From Diphasiastrum complanatum (lineage: Eukaryota; Streptophyta; Lycopodiopsida; Lycopodiales; Lycopodiaceae), in contig CM055092.1 of assembly GCA_029204225.1 (NCBI GenBank), forward strand, positions 10,069,806 through 10,133,805: 64,000 nucleotides of DNA, written 5' to 3'. This document shows, piece by piece, positions 33,101 through 45,890 of the stretch. The position numbers and the translations under genes were made by a program. The notes below the pieces were generated by a model. That model did not search any database and was not told where the DNA came from. It was given only the letters and a program-made list of their open reading frames with translations. How positions within the stretch are numbered: the stretch's first letter is position 1; every line of letters starts with the position of its first letter.

Positions 33101-36100
33101 AATCACTAATGAGCTGAGTCTATTCCTTAACAAATGAATACTCTATCCCAAGAATACTGTATATCCAATGTACATGATTTTAACTGATGAACCTAGTAAT
33201 TCACTAATTCAAAGACCATCAATTCCTAGTGAATCCACATCACACTGATCGTTTTACCGATTAACTTCATCTTGGAGTAATCAACCACTCAAGTTAATTG
33301 CCAATGATTCAGAAATCTCAGATGTCTAGGTGAAGAATTCAATTATACTAGTATGACACCACGTTTAGATCCTTACCCAAATAATTTATAAGTTAATTTA
33401 TAAATCTTCCACACAAAGATTTGTTAACTCTGCAAGTGTCTGTCAAACAAGACTTGATCATATGTCTATGTTCACCGACTAAGTTAAGTGCACCAAATAA
33501 TTCTAGTAACCAGGAATACACAGTAGATTCATACAAGATTAATAGTGCACATATGTGAATAATCTCACTATGACCCAATACATAAATACATTTTTATCTG
33601 ACAGATTCCTCCAGAACCCACATATGTTACCACATATCTCACCGAGATCTTGTAACTCAGCTACAAAAGATTTTCTATTTATCATGAGTAAATAGCATAT
33701 CCGAGAAATCTCTGAGACGAATAACATTCAATCTCAACAGTTTTCCAATCCAACTTACCTCTAATTACATAATTTCTTCACTCAATCAACCCCTCTCTGA
33801 TCCTAATACCAAACTAAGATTAGGTTGATCTAATACAGAACTCTTAGACTTAAACCCTGATCAAACTTACTTCTATTCCAATCAAAATGGAATTAGTAAC
33901 CTTTGATCTTTCACTATACTACTTATAGATAATGATTCAAATATCAAACTTGTTCTAGTTCCAGATTGTCCACACAATCCCTAGAGAATTCCTCTTATTT
34001 TAAAAGTTCCAATAAGGTATCTTACTCTGAATCTATCCAAAATTACTTTCAGACCAAATCTCATTTCTATACCACAGTTGGTTCTCTTCCAAAAACTATG
34101 CAACCTACAGATTTTCAAATGGAATTTTATCCCACCACTTACACTCTTCCTTTTAAAAAAATTATAAATTTCAATAAAAGTTAACTGGAAAGATGATATA
34201 TGAAAATATTTAAATCCAAGAAAAGTCAATAATAAGTTCTCTCACAAAAGGATTCACTCTATTACAAGCAGGACTTTTTTTTTTAAATATTTTCAACCCA
34301 AGTGACAGAAACTACCAATCCATCGAAATCCATCTATGCACAAAGAGATATTCTAGATTTAAGAAATTGAAACACTTTGATCTTAGAATTTATCTGAATT
34401 CCAAGTCTATTCACAAGTAGTAATTTATATGACATAACAGTCTTTCATAAGATGTTGGAAAGAATTCATATAAATCAGTCTGATGTCTTATATTCAAGAA
34501 ATTATTACAAAGTAAAGGATTAATTAAGTAAGCGAGAAATAGATTTGAGGGCCTATGATTTTGTAAATAATGAGATACCACATTGGAATCTAGATTAAAC
34601 CTCAAAATTTTTCAAAATATCTCACATTTGATCGAATGGTTTTTTTTTTCCCATATCGCGACTAGATACTAAAACACACCATTGATCATCAGATCTTTAC
34701 AATCCTAGAATTTCCTTTCCAAAATTACTGATGTCCCATCAGCTTTTCCTTCTAGAAAATTCTTAACCGCCTTATTTGATATTCTAGAGATCCACTGATC
34801 ATCTAGCTGTCCTATAATCCATATAGGATATTATCTCTTGCTCCCAACACTGGAGAATCCATTTACTTGGATGATTTGGATGTCTATCAGATGGATACCA
34901 CAATCCACACCTGATCTTGTGATCTAAACAGAAGAATTAACATGTTTCAATATCACATTCTGATCCTTTCTGGTTATTGATAAGCTTCGTATCCCCTAGA
35001 TCCAAGAGCATTAACTCTAGAGACAAGCTTCTATCAATTAACAGATCCAATGTAGTCCATGTATCAGATTCTACTTCTAACATCACAAATGACATCCAAA
35101 ATTGTGGATAACTCAATGGTTACAAAGATATAAATTATAAATTCAACTAAGTGAATTCATCCAGGAAATTGATATCCGGTATTAAGTAATTATTTACTGA
35201 GATTACCAAAATCCTAATTGTGAAATGCATTTCCCGATCACAATTACTACCACTAATGTCCACTCTTCTTCCCTCCTTAGAATTTTCAGTCCCTTGAAAA
35301 TCTTTCAGCTAAGGTATCAAGAAGACGTAAACGACATTAGTAAATGTTTATAATGAATTACTGTATGAAAAAGTCTAAAACAATTTCATTTCTATTCTAT
35401 ACCTGGGTTGAATAACTGATGTATCAAATATCATCTACTTGTATGAAAAACACTACTAGTCTGATCTTTTGAGTATAATTCACCATAGGATTTAACTGGA
35501 AATTAAATCAGTTTTTTAATTCCTACATTTTTTTCAATAAAATTGGATTGTTTTCTTTTTTATTGACTGGTCTGGCATTACTCCATCAATATTGACAAAA
35601 ACTAACCAAACTCTGCATATGAAATTACATGAATGGAAATCCTACCAATAGGATTTCAGAAACTCTTAAACTGTATTTAAACAAGATTCCATTGATCGGA
35701 TAAAGAATTTTGTCATCACTCATTTAATCTGGCCATTTCATATTGTTCAATGATTTTAGTCTCAATATTGACGAGTATCTTGCACAAACGTTCACTTGAC
35801 CCATTTCCAATGATTAGTATCAACTAGAAATATATCAGAAAAAATTTGAAATTCAAAAAAAAAAAATCAATTTTAACTTATATCTGAGGATAACGCATGC
35901 TTCCAAAGTTTAGTCACCACCAAGCACAGTACCAGAAAAAATAAATTTCCTTTGACCGGGTACCGTTTTGGAAAAAGTAATCCATGAGGAACAAATATCT
36001 TGCTGTCAGTCCTAAATCTATGAATCAAATTCATAGACAGCCTATTAGGATCGCAAAATTATTTATTTAAAATATGTCACCTATGTAACCCCTCATACTG

Positions 36101-36324
36101 GAAGTAAAACCCATTAGGAAAGTTTAAAATTTTGACATCTGAGCACCAAGAAACAAAAATTTATATAACCGACGCTAGTAACTTAAATTCCCCCACATTG
36201 ATTTAAGAAAACTCTATAAAAATTCCCTTTCAAAATCAACTTAAAACTACAAAAAGTCAAAAACTTTGCAAATTTCTGGTCATCTGGCATGTAATAGCAT
36301 AATGCAATTCACAAAATTGTTGAC
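30198..36324. other. AT-rich stretch with no supported gene
   Basis: About 6 kb without a long open frame. An 87-residue frame at 31351-31614 and a Lys/Glu-rich minus-strand frame near 32040-32430 (ADAEKEKKRHEKSTHACKFV) have no recognisable family and may be remnants of retroelement leaders. No tRNA, rRNA or microRNA-like hairpin was recognised. Confidence 0.5.
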
Positions 36325-36702
36325 TTGCATGAAGATCGAAATTACCATTCACCTACATTCAAAGTGAAAACCATACATGCCATAGGTATATCAACTTCAA
36401 GGTTATGCAAACCTAAAGGGTTTTTCAAAGCAACCTTAGAAAGGTTCGAGGTTCATTCAATTGCCTCCTCAGCCGCCACAGCCACAAGTCGCACTTCTAT
36501 CTTCCTCACACTACCCTCGTTGGTATGCAAAGCTGCCTCTCTGGGTCTTTTGGATCATGCTTCCCAGTGCCTACCAGCCCATGAAGAGCTGAATCAAGAA
36601 GAAGGGATGAAAGCAATTGTTCTTCCAGTCACTAGAGGTTTCCACCGACAGTCTTCCAACTTGTATATGCAGGTGATTTTAGGGAAGGTATGGCTTGCTT
36701 GA
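36325..36702 (+). other. Exon-like open frame, unknown
   Basis: A 125-residue frame with Ala/Ser-rich sequence (HSIASSAATATSRTSIFLTL) and a donor-like CAGGTGATT near 36670. It is less AT-rich than its surroundings and resembles a plastid-targeting leader in composition, but no family is recognised. A second Ser-rich frame lies at 37015-37377. Either may be a gene relic or chance. Confidence 0.2.
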
Positions 36703-38210
36703 AGCTTTAACAGCTCAATTCCGTGAACATCCAACGCATCCACACAGCGACCTTTTGTCCGTCCGTCCTTCAAAAACTTTTCTTATCAAACATCCATCGT
36801 TGCCTTGCAAGCCATAATAAGGCAGAATCACGTTATTGCTCTATCATAAAAACAGCATCTGCACTCTTCCATGATTAAGTAATCATGGTTTTAAGCGAGG
36901 AAGATCTTATGTGATAATAGACTGATGTTTCACAGCGAATTATAGACCTATTTCCAATCGGTTGCTATTTATAGATAAAGCAAATCTTGACGATTCATTA
37001 CAGGCCTCATAATTATGGGACCTGATTCAAAAAGTTATGAGAGTAGGCTCAGGTTTGCAGAACCCCTTTCCAATTCGGTTTCAAGCACTCAACAAGGAAA
37101 GACATCAATTATTCCCAAGCCAGGCAGAAGTAGCACTCAATCGTCCCTATCTGCTTCTGCTTGCTACCAGAGAACGAACATATTACAGTATCCAATCTAT
37201 GTTCTCAATTTGCTTGTTTTTTCTAGAGGATTAGCTCCTACGGCTGCCTCTACTGCTAAGGATTGCATAAGGTCACCTTTTCTGAGCAGTAAACAGAGCA
37301 TCCGCTCTCCATTACCTCAACAACAGTTATGGAGGAAGTCACTTTCTTCATCCAATGTTGTTGTGAGGAGTTGGTGATCTGGGAGGGAACCTGCATCAGA
37401 TCTAGAAAAACCCAACTCTTGTTCACACTCAAGGCACAAAACAACTATTACCAATATTCAGAATTTTGGATTTTTGAGGTTGTTTTCATTGCCATATTTG
37501 TTTCCTTTTTGCATCTATCTATGCAAATCCAAATCTAAGGAAACAGCAACAAGCATGATCCATTTTCCATACGAGTTTTTGCAGCTATTCCAGGGTTTCA
37601 ACTTTAAAAAAAGTCAGAGAGAATGTATGCTTACTTGGTTTACAGTTCAAATAAAGTGGGCTACCTCTACTGTTGCTACTGGCATGGAGTTATACATGCA
37701 ACTCCTATTCCAATCATTCATAGTTATTTCTACTATTCAGTACCTCAAGTTTAAGCTGAGCATAAAGTAAAATATAAATGATTTTCCGGGAAGAGTTATT
37801 CCATGTAAAAACCACACATACTAAACAGATTGTCAACAACAGTCTCTTAATGATCCTTATCTTACATGTAACATCGGAAGATACCGTCCCCCAGCATGTA
37901 AATAATAGAATCGTATATGCAGCCAGATCTACCATAGCGGATCATTCTACATCAATGGAAAGCTTTCACAAGAAACAGGGAATTAAAAATGAATTTACAT
38001 AAATCTCAGCATCTTAATTCAAAACTGCATGTGTAGAAGAGCACTCTACCACCATATTTGACAAGCATGCTTCAATTCCAAACTAGAGAATCCAACTCCA
38101 ACTTTCTTGAAAAAACAACATTCCAATCCGGGATACAAATCCAAGTGCTTTCCGATTCCAATTTGATGTAGAACTTGTCTCCATCCTATCCAAGACCGCA
38201 TCTTAGCCGG
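36703..38210. other. Presumed internal region of a minus-strand LTR element
   Basis: This lies just inside the primer site at 38211-38222. No gag or pol motif could be read on the minus strand. The plus-strand frames are short and unrelated to known domains. Confidence 0.35.
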
Positions 38211-38222
38211 GCTCTGATACCA
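38211..38222 (-). other. Initiator-Met tRNA primer binding site (minus strand)
   Basis: GCTCTGATACCA on the plus strand reads TGGTATCAGAGC on the minus strand, one base from the LTR end TTTACA. Confidence 0.85.
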
Positions 38223-38223
38223 A

Positions 38224-38702
38224 TGTAAAGACCCTCAAGGATAACCCCTAAGATGAGGATAGGAGAACACAATAAGAGAGACAATGGAGCCAAACCGCCC
38301 AACCAATCCTAGATTAAACCTAGATCTAGCCCCCAATTCATGCCATGTGAAAGCTAGAGGAGAAGAGAGAACTGGTAACCTAAACCCAATATGTCAATGT
38401 GAGAATCCCTACCTCATTATATAGAGAATAGAGTCTTGTGCATGAAACCATGCAACCCCCATGCAGGTCAACTATAAATAGATCACATCTCTTCATGCAG
38501 TTCTCCAGCGTATATCTGTCACACAGACATGCAATACTCCATATGTCTCAATTAGAGTGTCTGGGTCCTCTCAAGGTTAATTAGTCACAAACTGGCCTTG
38601 ACATGGAATTAAATCGCAGCGTGACCAACAATCTCGAATACTAGAGGGCCGGTCTACCATATTAGGACTATTTCAGGTCCTTAACCGAATATGGCCATAA
38701 CA
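38224..38702 (-). repeat. 5' LTR, minus strand, partner of the LTR at 58961
   Basis: Reads TGTTATGGCCATATTCGG to GGTCTTTACA on the minus strand, 479 bp. The LTR at 58961-59429 is the same sequence with roughly 5 percent difference by eye. It is bordered by the primer site on the inside and by GGAAT plus the 62-bp array on the outside. A TATA-like CTATATAATGAGG (minus strand) lies near 38415-38427. Confidence 0.9.
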
Positions 38703-39110
38703 ATTCCCATGACATGCAAAGGCTTAATCATCATTAGAAAGACATGCATGGACATTTAACATGGATTCCCATGACGTGCCGATGCTTAATCATCAATGGA
38801 AGGATATGCATGGACATTTGACATGGATTCCCATGACATGCAAAGGCTTAATCATCAAATATGCATGGACATTTGACATTGATTCCCATGACATGCAAAG
38901 GCTTAATTATCAGTAGAAGGACATGCATGGACATTTGACATGGATTCCCCTGACATGCCAATGCTTAATCATCAATGGAAGGACATGCATGGACATTTGA
39001 CATGGATTCCCATGACATGCAAAGGCTTAATTATTAATAGGAGGACATGCATGGACATTTGTCATGGATTCCAATGACATGCAAATGCTACAGATGAACA
39101 TGCAAAAGGT
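38703..39110 (+). repeat. 62-bp tandem array
   Basis: Six units starting at 38703, 38765, 38827, 38882, 38944 and 39006, plus a partial seventh at 39068. Each begins ATTCCCATGACATGC and contains ATGCATGGACATTTGACATG. The third unit lacks 7 bases. Units partly alternate between GCAAAGGCTTAAT and GCCAATGCTTAAT forms. The same unit occurs at 59430-59550 in the opposite orientation. Confidence 0.95.
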
Positions 39111-39782
39111 TTTAAACATTGTTTTAGAAGTGGATGAAAAGGTGACAGAGTATAATGGTGATTCCAAAAAAGTTTCTAATACAATTTTGGCATAAGCTCC
39201 TTATGCCATAGCTCCAAGCTTCCTTCTCCAAGCAGCTACACACAAAGAAACAAAAGCAAAAAGAGAGCTAGAATGAAAAGGGAATGAATAGCCTTGGAGA
39301 GGGGCTAGTTCCTCCTCTCATAGGAAGTGGGGAAGCTTGGGAAAGTGGATGAGGTGTCATTTACAAGTGTAAGAGGTGTAAGGGAGACTCTAGGTGAAGT
39401 AAGGGGCAAGTAGAGTGAGGGGGTGACGTGTATTAGATTGTGAAAGTTATTAGGATGAGTTTGATGGTGAAATAAGAGTGTAGGAGAGCACCCAATTCTA
39501 GGTGCAAAATTTCCTAGAAGTCATGTGGCAAAGAAGCTGGAGGTAGGTGGAGGTAGGTGGCACAAGGTTTAGACTTGGCCTTATAAACAAATGGAATTTC
39601 GTTGTCACAACTTGGGAATTCACCCCAAGTGCATTCATTCTATGGTAGAAGAATAGTATATGTCCATCTTATCTTGCATAATATCCATCAATTCCTAGGC
39701 TCTTTTTTTCTAGAGGTTGCCCATCATCAATCATGGTGGAAAAGGGTCAACAAGGTGATCAGTCCCTTGGCCTTGTCCCAAT
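39111..39782. other. No gene seen
   Basis: G-rich plus strand (GTAAGAGGTGTAAGGGAGAC and similar), no convincing open frame, no repeat shared with other parts of the window. Confidence 0.5.
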
Positions 39783-40060
39783 TCTTTATAGACTCCTCTG
39801 AGCCTTCATTATAGACTTAGAAATAAGCCTTCTTTATAGACTCCTCTGAGCGTTCACTATAAACTTAAAAATAAGCCTTCTTTGTTTACAATCTTAAGTT
39901 TAAAAAGCTTCTTTTTTCGATTCTTGTCCTTCGGGCACTTTCATGAGTACCTATACATACCCTCAAAGAGAGGTCGGCCCTTAAGCCTAGAAGGCTTCTT
40001 ATTCTTGTTCTTGTCCTTCAGGCACTTTGTTGAGTACCTATACATACCTTCAAAGAAAGG
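39783..40060 (+). repeat. Two local direct duplications
   Basis: A 48-bp unit is repeated in tandem at 39783-39830 and 39831-39878 (CTTTATAGACTCCTCTGAGC). A 67-bp unit is repeated at 39907-39973 and 39994-40060 with a period of 87 bases (GAGTACCTATACATACC). Confidence 0.85.
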
Positions 40061-40219
40061 TAAGTGTTCATACCATCAGACATGGCTCATAGAAAGGTCC
40101 TTAATTCTACAAGTAGTAAGACATGCACGCTCAAATCATTAGAGCAATAAATTCATTCAATATTAAAAAAAAAAAAAAATAATGGTCATTGGTAGTTTCA
40201 TGTCATCATTATCTTTGTG

Positions 40220-40985
40220 AAGATGGAAGATGGAAAAGTCTTTATTTCTTTGGGGCAATTTGTCTCTACAAATTACACGTTGTATGTGTTGTTGTTGTTG
40301 TTGTTGTTGTTGCGTTGAATATTCCTGCTCTGCCTTCGTCTTCTTGTCCTTGAAGTTCTTCTTCTTGGATTGCTGCTTGTCAGAGTACAGTGCCATTGAC
40401 TTGGTACTCGTTGTGGATAAGCTTTTTCTACTGACTTCTTCCTACAACAGACTTGTTGTAAGCTTTTGGAGTGATAGCGCAGGAGTATTGCTCAAGAGCA
40501 ATACTAGGTTGTCGTAGGAGGATGGAAGACTGGCGAGAAGAGACATTGTTGAGTCTTCTTCTGAAATAGGTAGCTAGCTGATTCAACAACTACTTGAACT
40601 CGTTCAAATGGTCACTAACTGATGTGCCTTCGCTCATTTTGAGTGTAAGGACCTTGTTTCTTAGGAAGAAATGAGTTGACACATCTGAAGTCTCATAGGT
40701 ACTTGTTAAGGTATCACACGCTTCTTTGGAGGTGGTGTTATTTGATACGTGAGCAATCTGAGTGTCCTTTCAGATTCAAGGATACAATGGCAAGTGCTTT
40801 GTCATCCTTTGCTTTCCCATGTTGGTTGCATTTCAAGTTCTGCCAGTTGGCTATTGAACCGTTTACGTATCCTCATAGCTCCTTTTTGATCAAGATCAAC
40901 ATCATCTTGAATTTCCACATGTGAAAATCATCTCCGTTGAACTTGTGATCAAGCGGATCTTAGAGGTTGAGGTTGAACCTTCATC
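40220..40985 (-). pseudogene. gag: Copia Gag relic, heavily broken
   Basis: On the minus strand the start region reads KFNGDDFHMWKFKMMLILIK, the Copia Gag opening. Pieces of the core follow in shifting frames (KAKDDKALAIVSLNLKGH, then LLASLPSSYDNLVL-like codons). The (GTT)n tract at 40287-40312 reads as poly-Asn or poly-Thr on this strand. The primer site at 41085-41096 lies upstream at the expected distance, so this is the 5' end of a Copia element. Confidence 0.7.
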
Positions 40986-41084
40986 GTGATCGATGTGAAC
41001 AGAAACAAATATAGACTAGCTCTGAAAAAACAAGAACGTATTAGGTTCTTTTATATATCCTAGACTCTAGTAAATCCAAAACTC

Positions 41085-41096
41085 GTTCTGATACCA
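41085..41096 (-). other. Primer binding site (minus strand)
   Basis: GTTCTGATACCA on the plus strand reads TGGTATCAGAAC on the minus strand. An LTR ending near CCATCA should lie to its right, but its far end could not be fixed. Confidence 0.7.
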
Positions 41097-41097
41097 A

Positions 41098-42814
41098 TCT
41101 GATGGTGCGGTGGTTCGCTCACACCAACGAGATGAAAAATATGAATACTGTTATTTAAGGATCTAGATTACTTGGAGAACAGAGATTATAGAGCTGTTTT
41201 AATTGTGTTGATTAAGAGCATCAATGTAGGAGTCTTAGACTACCATAAAGAGATATTGCAAAAACAATTAGGCATTTGAGATAGCCATGCAATTCTCTGA
41301 TATTGATGTGCTGATATAAAGAAATGTAAAAACAATTAGGCATCAAAGACAGCCATACATTTCTTTGTTTATGACACTTGCGAAAGAAGAGTGATAGTCA
41401 ATTGACATTCAATGGAATGCAAAGAGATAGAACAATAGCAAATCTGTATATAAATGTTATAATAACAATGATCAGATCACAATCCAATTGTGCTAATAAG
41501 CGTGTGATCCTACTTGCAGAATCAAAATAGTTGTTATAGTTTTGAATATTTACTCTCTCTCTATATATTATCTAACTATGAGGAGTCAGATACTATGAAG
41601 ACCAATTTTAGTCGTAAGATCTCTGTTGGAGTATCTTCATGCAAGCATCATTATATTTAATCTACAACGCTCATTTACTTATATAGCAACTGAATGATCT
41701 TGGGATCTAGCTTTACAATTACAATATCGTTAACAGTTGTTTAACTGGTCAATTAGATCGGTTACTATGGAGTGTCTAAAACTTTGTTGAATTGTTGCCT
41801 AAGCCTCCAAGCACCAAATTGGATGTATAAATCAAAGGTAATTCTACCTATATTCATATTTTATATAGTTTCATAAGCTTTAGATAATATAAAAAGAGTT
41901 ATTCTACATGAAAATCGTAAAAAATACACTAATTTATGAGGTTTTGGGACTCTTAATAGTTATAATTGCCTACTAGGCCTGTTAAATACCTTTGGAGAGC
42001 TTCATTACACTTCTATTAACGTGCATGCAAAGTATTATGCAAATATATCAAGTTAAACTCCCAGAAAATTGAAAAGACAAAAAAACAAAAAACAAATAAC
42101 CTTGTGTTTTGACCAATTTTAGACTTTTTCGGCATGTTCTAATGGATTAAATCCACATGCAAGTGCCATTGGACCCTAAATAATGTAATTTATCCTATAT
42201 GAAAGCACTAAAAATTCTAATTATGCTCAATATCAACTCTTACTAATCGATTCTAGCCAACATCATTGAGTCTCGAATCGATATTGACCATATATTTGGC
42301 ATGCAATCATTAGAACCTATCATAATGACTGAAAAATGGAAATTAAAATTATGAAAATCATTTACATACAAAAAGTTCTTTAATTTTCAAGCTAAAACAA
42401 GAATACTAGTCGAAAAATTATAAAAATGTCAAAAATCGAACAATTTTATGTCTAGAAGAAGTCAATATTGTTGATAATTAGGCTGAAAACAATCAAGATA
42501 CAAAAAAGCCACTTACTTGGAGGTCAATTCTACCACCAAGAAGAAATAAGCAAGGAAATACTACTACAAAGCACAAAAACAAAAGGTTCCTCTACCTTCT
42601 AATCAATGCAAAGCCAAACTCTGATAGCACTATGAAGATTGCCAAGTGAAGATGCTCTAGATCATGTTGTATGTGCCAAAAGGATTACTATGGAGACAAA
42701 CCACCCAACCACCTAGAATCCAAAAATCCAAACTAGCTGAGCCATGGTGATTGAATACAAGAGAGGGGAGGTTTCTAGCAATTGGAAATTGAAAATGGAA
42801 AGAAAAGAATTGGA
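41098..42814. other. AT-rich; no gene; partly LTR
   Basis: The first part is probably the LTR belonging to the primer site at 41085-41096. The rest has no recognisable content. Words near 42690-42720 (GACAAACCACCCAACCA) resemble part of the 38.2-kb LTR. Confidence 0.4.
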
Positions 42815-43165
42815 TTTACCCTTATTTGTAAATAACTTTTTATATGTTTCTAGTAACATTCAATCTTTAGTTAATTCTACAAGTGGAAAAGTCAGAAAAT
42901 GTCTTGCAGGCCTGCTGAAGTCTACAAAAAATTGAAACAAAAAATTTAGGGGGTCAACTGGATCAAATCTATTCTGATCCAAGGTCAAAAGTATTTCGAC
43001 CCAACTGCTATTTTGATTTAGGTATTTGGTTTGGCCCTTCATAACTATTTTTCTATACACCGCTTAGAACCGCCTAATCGTCAACAAAAACTAGATCTTT
43101 CATTGAGCCGAACATTATGAGCGGCTGCATCTCATTGAACTGCGCCATCAAGCAGCCTTAGATCT
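42815..43165 (+). repeat. LTR fragment related to 9054-9480
   Basis: It aligns from TTGTAAATAACTTTT to CTGCATCTCATTG with the LTR that follows the Copia RNase H at 9.05 kb. It abuts another LTR in opposite orientation. Confidence 0.6.
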
Positions 43166-43169
43166 ATTG

Positions 43170-44001
43170 GAAGAAGGAAAAAAGACTCAATAGAGGGTAT
43201 TAGGAGGCTCTGTAGAAATATTCCTATTCTAATGCATGACTACACCTAACAAATTTGAACAAAACTATTATGACAATTGCCACGTTCGATTTTACTTGAT
43301 TCTAATTTGAAAATCATCAGAATCATTGAGATTGATTTTGTAGACAAACATAACACATGAACATTGTTGTATCAAAGTATTTGATAGTTTAGACAAAATT
43401 ATAAGAGAACGTGATCAGATTACAATATAATGGAGAGGTATTCATTCATTCTGACATAATAATGAATGCAATAAAACTATATAATTGATCCACTAAGTAG
43501 CATGTACAAATCAGATGACTTGTGATCACAAAACAATAGCGGATGCAACTGCATACTCAAAACTAACTCTAAGTATCTAATCAATTCTATTTGATTCACT
43601 TTTGCTAATAAGCAGTAAGCGCTTCTAGCAATCAACTTAACCAATTAAGTAATGAGAAAAGCTATTTATTCTAGCGAGGGGTGATGTTTAGGCTTATCCA
43701 AATGGGATATGGTTGCATATTGCAATTGGAACTTAGCCATAATGCGATGTCATTTATTCAATTAGGTGACAAGGTAATTTTGCTAACAATGATTAGAGCA
43801 AGTCATTACCTTCAAAACATGTGGTAACATGTTCTATTAACATTTGATAAATCAATCTCCTTCGATAATCTTTGTCATTGTTGAATTCAATCGTTAGCCA
43901 TTCCCATGTATTTTGCAAACTGTGTAATAAGTAAAACTATCGAAACTAGATAGCTGAATGGACGTAGATAAAAGATCGACTATGAGAATAATAATCCAAC
44001 A
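43170..44001 (-). repeat. 3' LTR of a minus-strand Copia element
   Basis: The inner edge is exact: minus-strand AAGGGAGAG then TGTTGGATTATTATTC. The body shares GCATGACTACACC-type words with the LTRs at 10.3 and 56.3 kb. The left edge is approximate. Confidence 0.65.
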
Positions 44002-44013
44002 CTCTCCCTTAAT
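44002..44013 (-). other. Polypurine tract (minus strand)
   Basis: Reads GATTAAGGGAGAG on the minus strand before TGTTGG. Confidence 0.7.
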
Positions 44014-44830
44014 CTAAATCTATGAATGCCTTGAACTTTAAACTCAGCATTACACAAAATCTTTCGTATGCATCCAAGCTCAACACCTTAGTGAAAATAT
44101 TTGCTATCATGTTTTGCATTCGACAGTACTCCAAGCTTACCCCTTTGTTGGGAACTTTGCTTCTAACATAGTGATGCTTGATTTCAATGTGCTTACTCTT
44201 GGAATGAAATCGAGGGTTGGCCGATAAATCAATAGCACTTTCATTATCAAAAAAGACAATTGTCGGAGCAAACTGTTTAAAACAAACAACCACAGTGCTA
44301 CCTTTGTTGCTTGAGAGACAACAATATACTCTGATTCGGTAGAAGATAGAGCTATAGAGGTTTGATTGCGACTGTTCCATAAAAGTTGGACCACCGTTGA
44401 GAAAGAATGTATAACCACCGCCGAACTTGCATTTGTATAACCACTAAGTATATTGAGTTTGTCATTGTCGACTGTTCCATAACAAATGCATTGGTCCATA
44501 GTAGCTCAAATTTATCTCATAACTCTTATAAGAGCTTTCCAATATGCAATACTAGGACTAGCCCTATATTGACCTAAGGAACTAACTGCAAAAGCTATGT
44601 ATGGTTGGTGTAGATCATCGCATACATAGGAGAACCTACTATCAAGTGATATGGATACTCACGCAACTGCTGCTCCTCTTTTTCTATCTAAGGACACTAC
44701 TCCTTTGACAATTTGAGTCCTAGGTCCATTGGCGAGTGAGCTTACTTGAAATTAATCAGATTATATCTTATTAGCATATTGTAGATGTACCTATGTTGAG
44801 TGATGCATATCAGCTTTGGCGTAGGATAGG
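44014..44830 (-). pseudogene. Copia RNase H and RT end, broken
   Basis: On the minus strand, MDQCICYGTVDNDKLNILSG, then frames giving TSIALSSTESEYIVVSQATK, PTIVFFDNESAIDLSANPRF and HSKSKHIEIKHHYVRSKVPN are the Copia RNase H. The catalytic acidic residues are partly lost. Similarity continues weakly toward RT up to about 44830, where Ty3 sequence takes over. Confidence 0.8.
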
Positions 44831-44849
44831 AAATGCCCACTACATGACC

Positions 44850-45890
44850 TAGTATGTATGCATGGAAAAATTGACAATCAATCGGTAAGAGTAATAGTGG
44901 ATGATGGGGCAACCCATAATTTCATCAATTACACCAAGAAGCTACAACTCCCAAAAACACCTAGTCAACATAGGTACATAGTTTCTTTGGCAAAGGATCA
45001 GGATAAACATGTGTGAAAAACCACGGCAGTAATTTAGGTCTGGAGATTCAGGGATATCAAGATAAATTGAACTTTTCAAATCATGCATATGGATCGTACG
45101 GACTTAATGTTAGGGAGACATTGGCTTTACAACTTGGGCCCCACTCTCAAACGGAGTTATCAGGACAATATCCTCAACTTTGAACAAAACGATCGGGAAG
45201 TTCATCTGCATGGGAGCATGGAATTCTCGATAGTTCCTTGGTGTGCGATTCAGAGCTTGTTCAACTTATGGAGGATGATTAGCATGAGGTACTCCTTTGT
45301 GACTTGCAATTTATTTCTAATGACTTTGTTTATAGTAATATTTTTCATAAAAAAAAAAAGTTAGATGTTCTATTAAGTAAGCATAATGATGTTTTTCCTG
45401 ATGATTTACCTAGTGGTTTGCCACCCAATAGAATAGTAGATCATGCTATTAATTGAGTAACATGTACAACACCCGTAGCTAAGCCACCCTATCAAGTTAG
45501 TCAGTCCAAGAATAGAAAAATAACAAAACAACTAACAGAATATCTAAACAAAGGACATATACAACCAAGCAGTTCCCCTTGGGTAGCTCCTGTCCTTTTA
45601 GTTAAATAAAAAGAAGGGTCCATGCGTTTATGCATAGACTATATAGCATCAAATAAAGTCACAATAAAGAATAAGTACCCTATGCCTCGGGTAGACGAGT
45701 TGTTTGATCAGCTCGATGGGGCCAAATATTTCTGTAAAAAAGATTTTTGTTTGGGGTATCACCGAGTCTGTATTAAGACGGAAGATCTGAAAACAGCTTT
45801 CAGAAATTCGGCCATATTCAAGAAAATTTGTGGTAGTTTTTCTAGATGATAAATTTGTCTACAACAAATAATGTAAGTACCTGACAATGG
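44850..45890 (+). pseudogene. Ty3 protease and RT fragment with internal deletion
   Basis: Protease: VIVDDGATHNFIN (about 44899-44937) and [70 protein letters not shown]. After [11 protein letters not shown]-like sequence the text jumps to [12 protein letters not shown], the catalytic block, so the segment between them (about 130 bp, including the usual PFGLTNAP region) is deleted. Stops at several places. It is cut by the TNP2 relic at about 45880. Confidence 0.8.

Noticed and set aside
33790-33830. Primer-site-like CTAATACCAAACTAAG (minus strand TGGTATTAG)
   Set aside because: The match to the initiator-Met site is interrupted, and no LTR or gag was found beside it.
38703-39110. CRISPR-like repeat array
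   Set aside because: Units are contiguous with no unique spacers, and this is a plant nuclear sequence.
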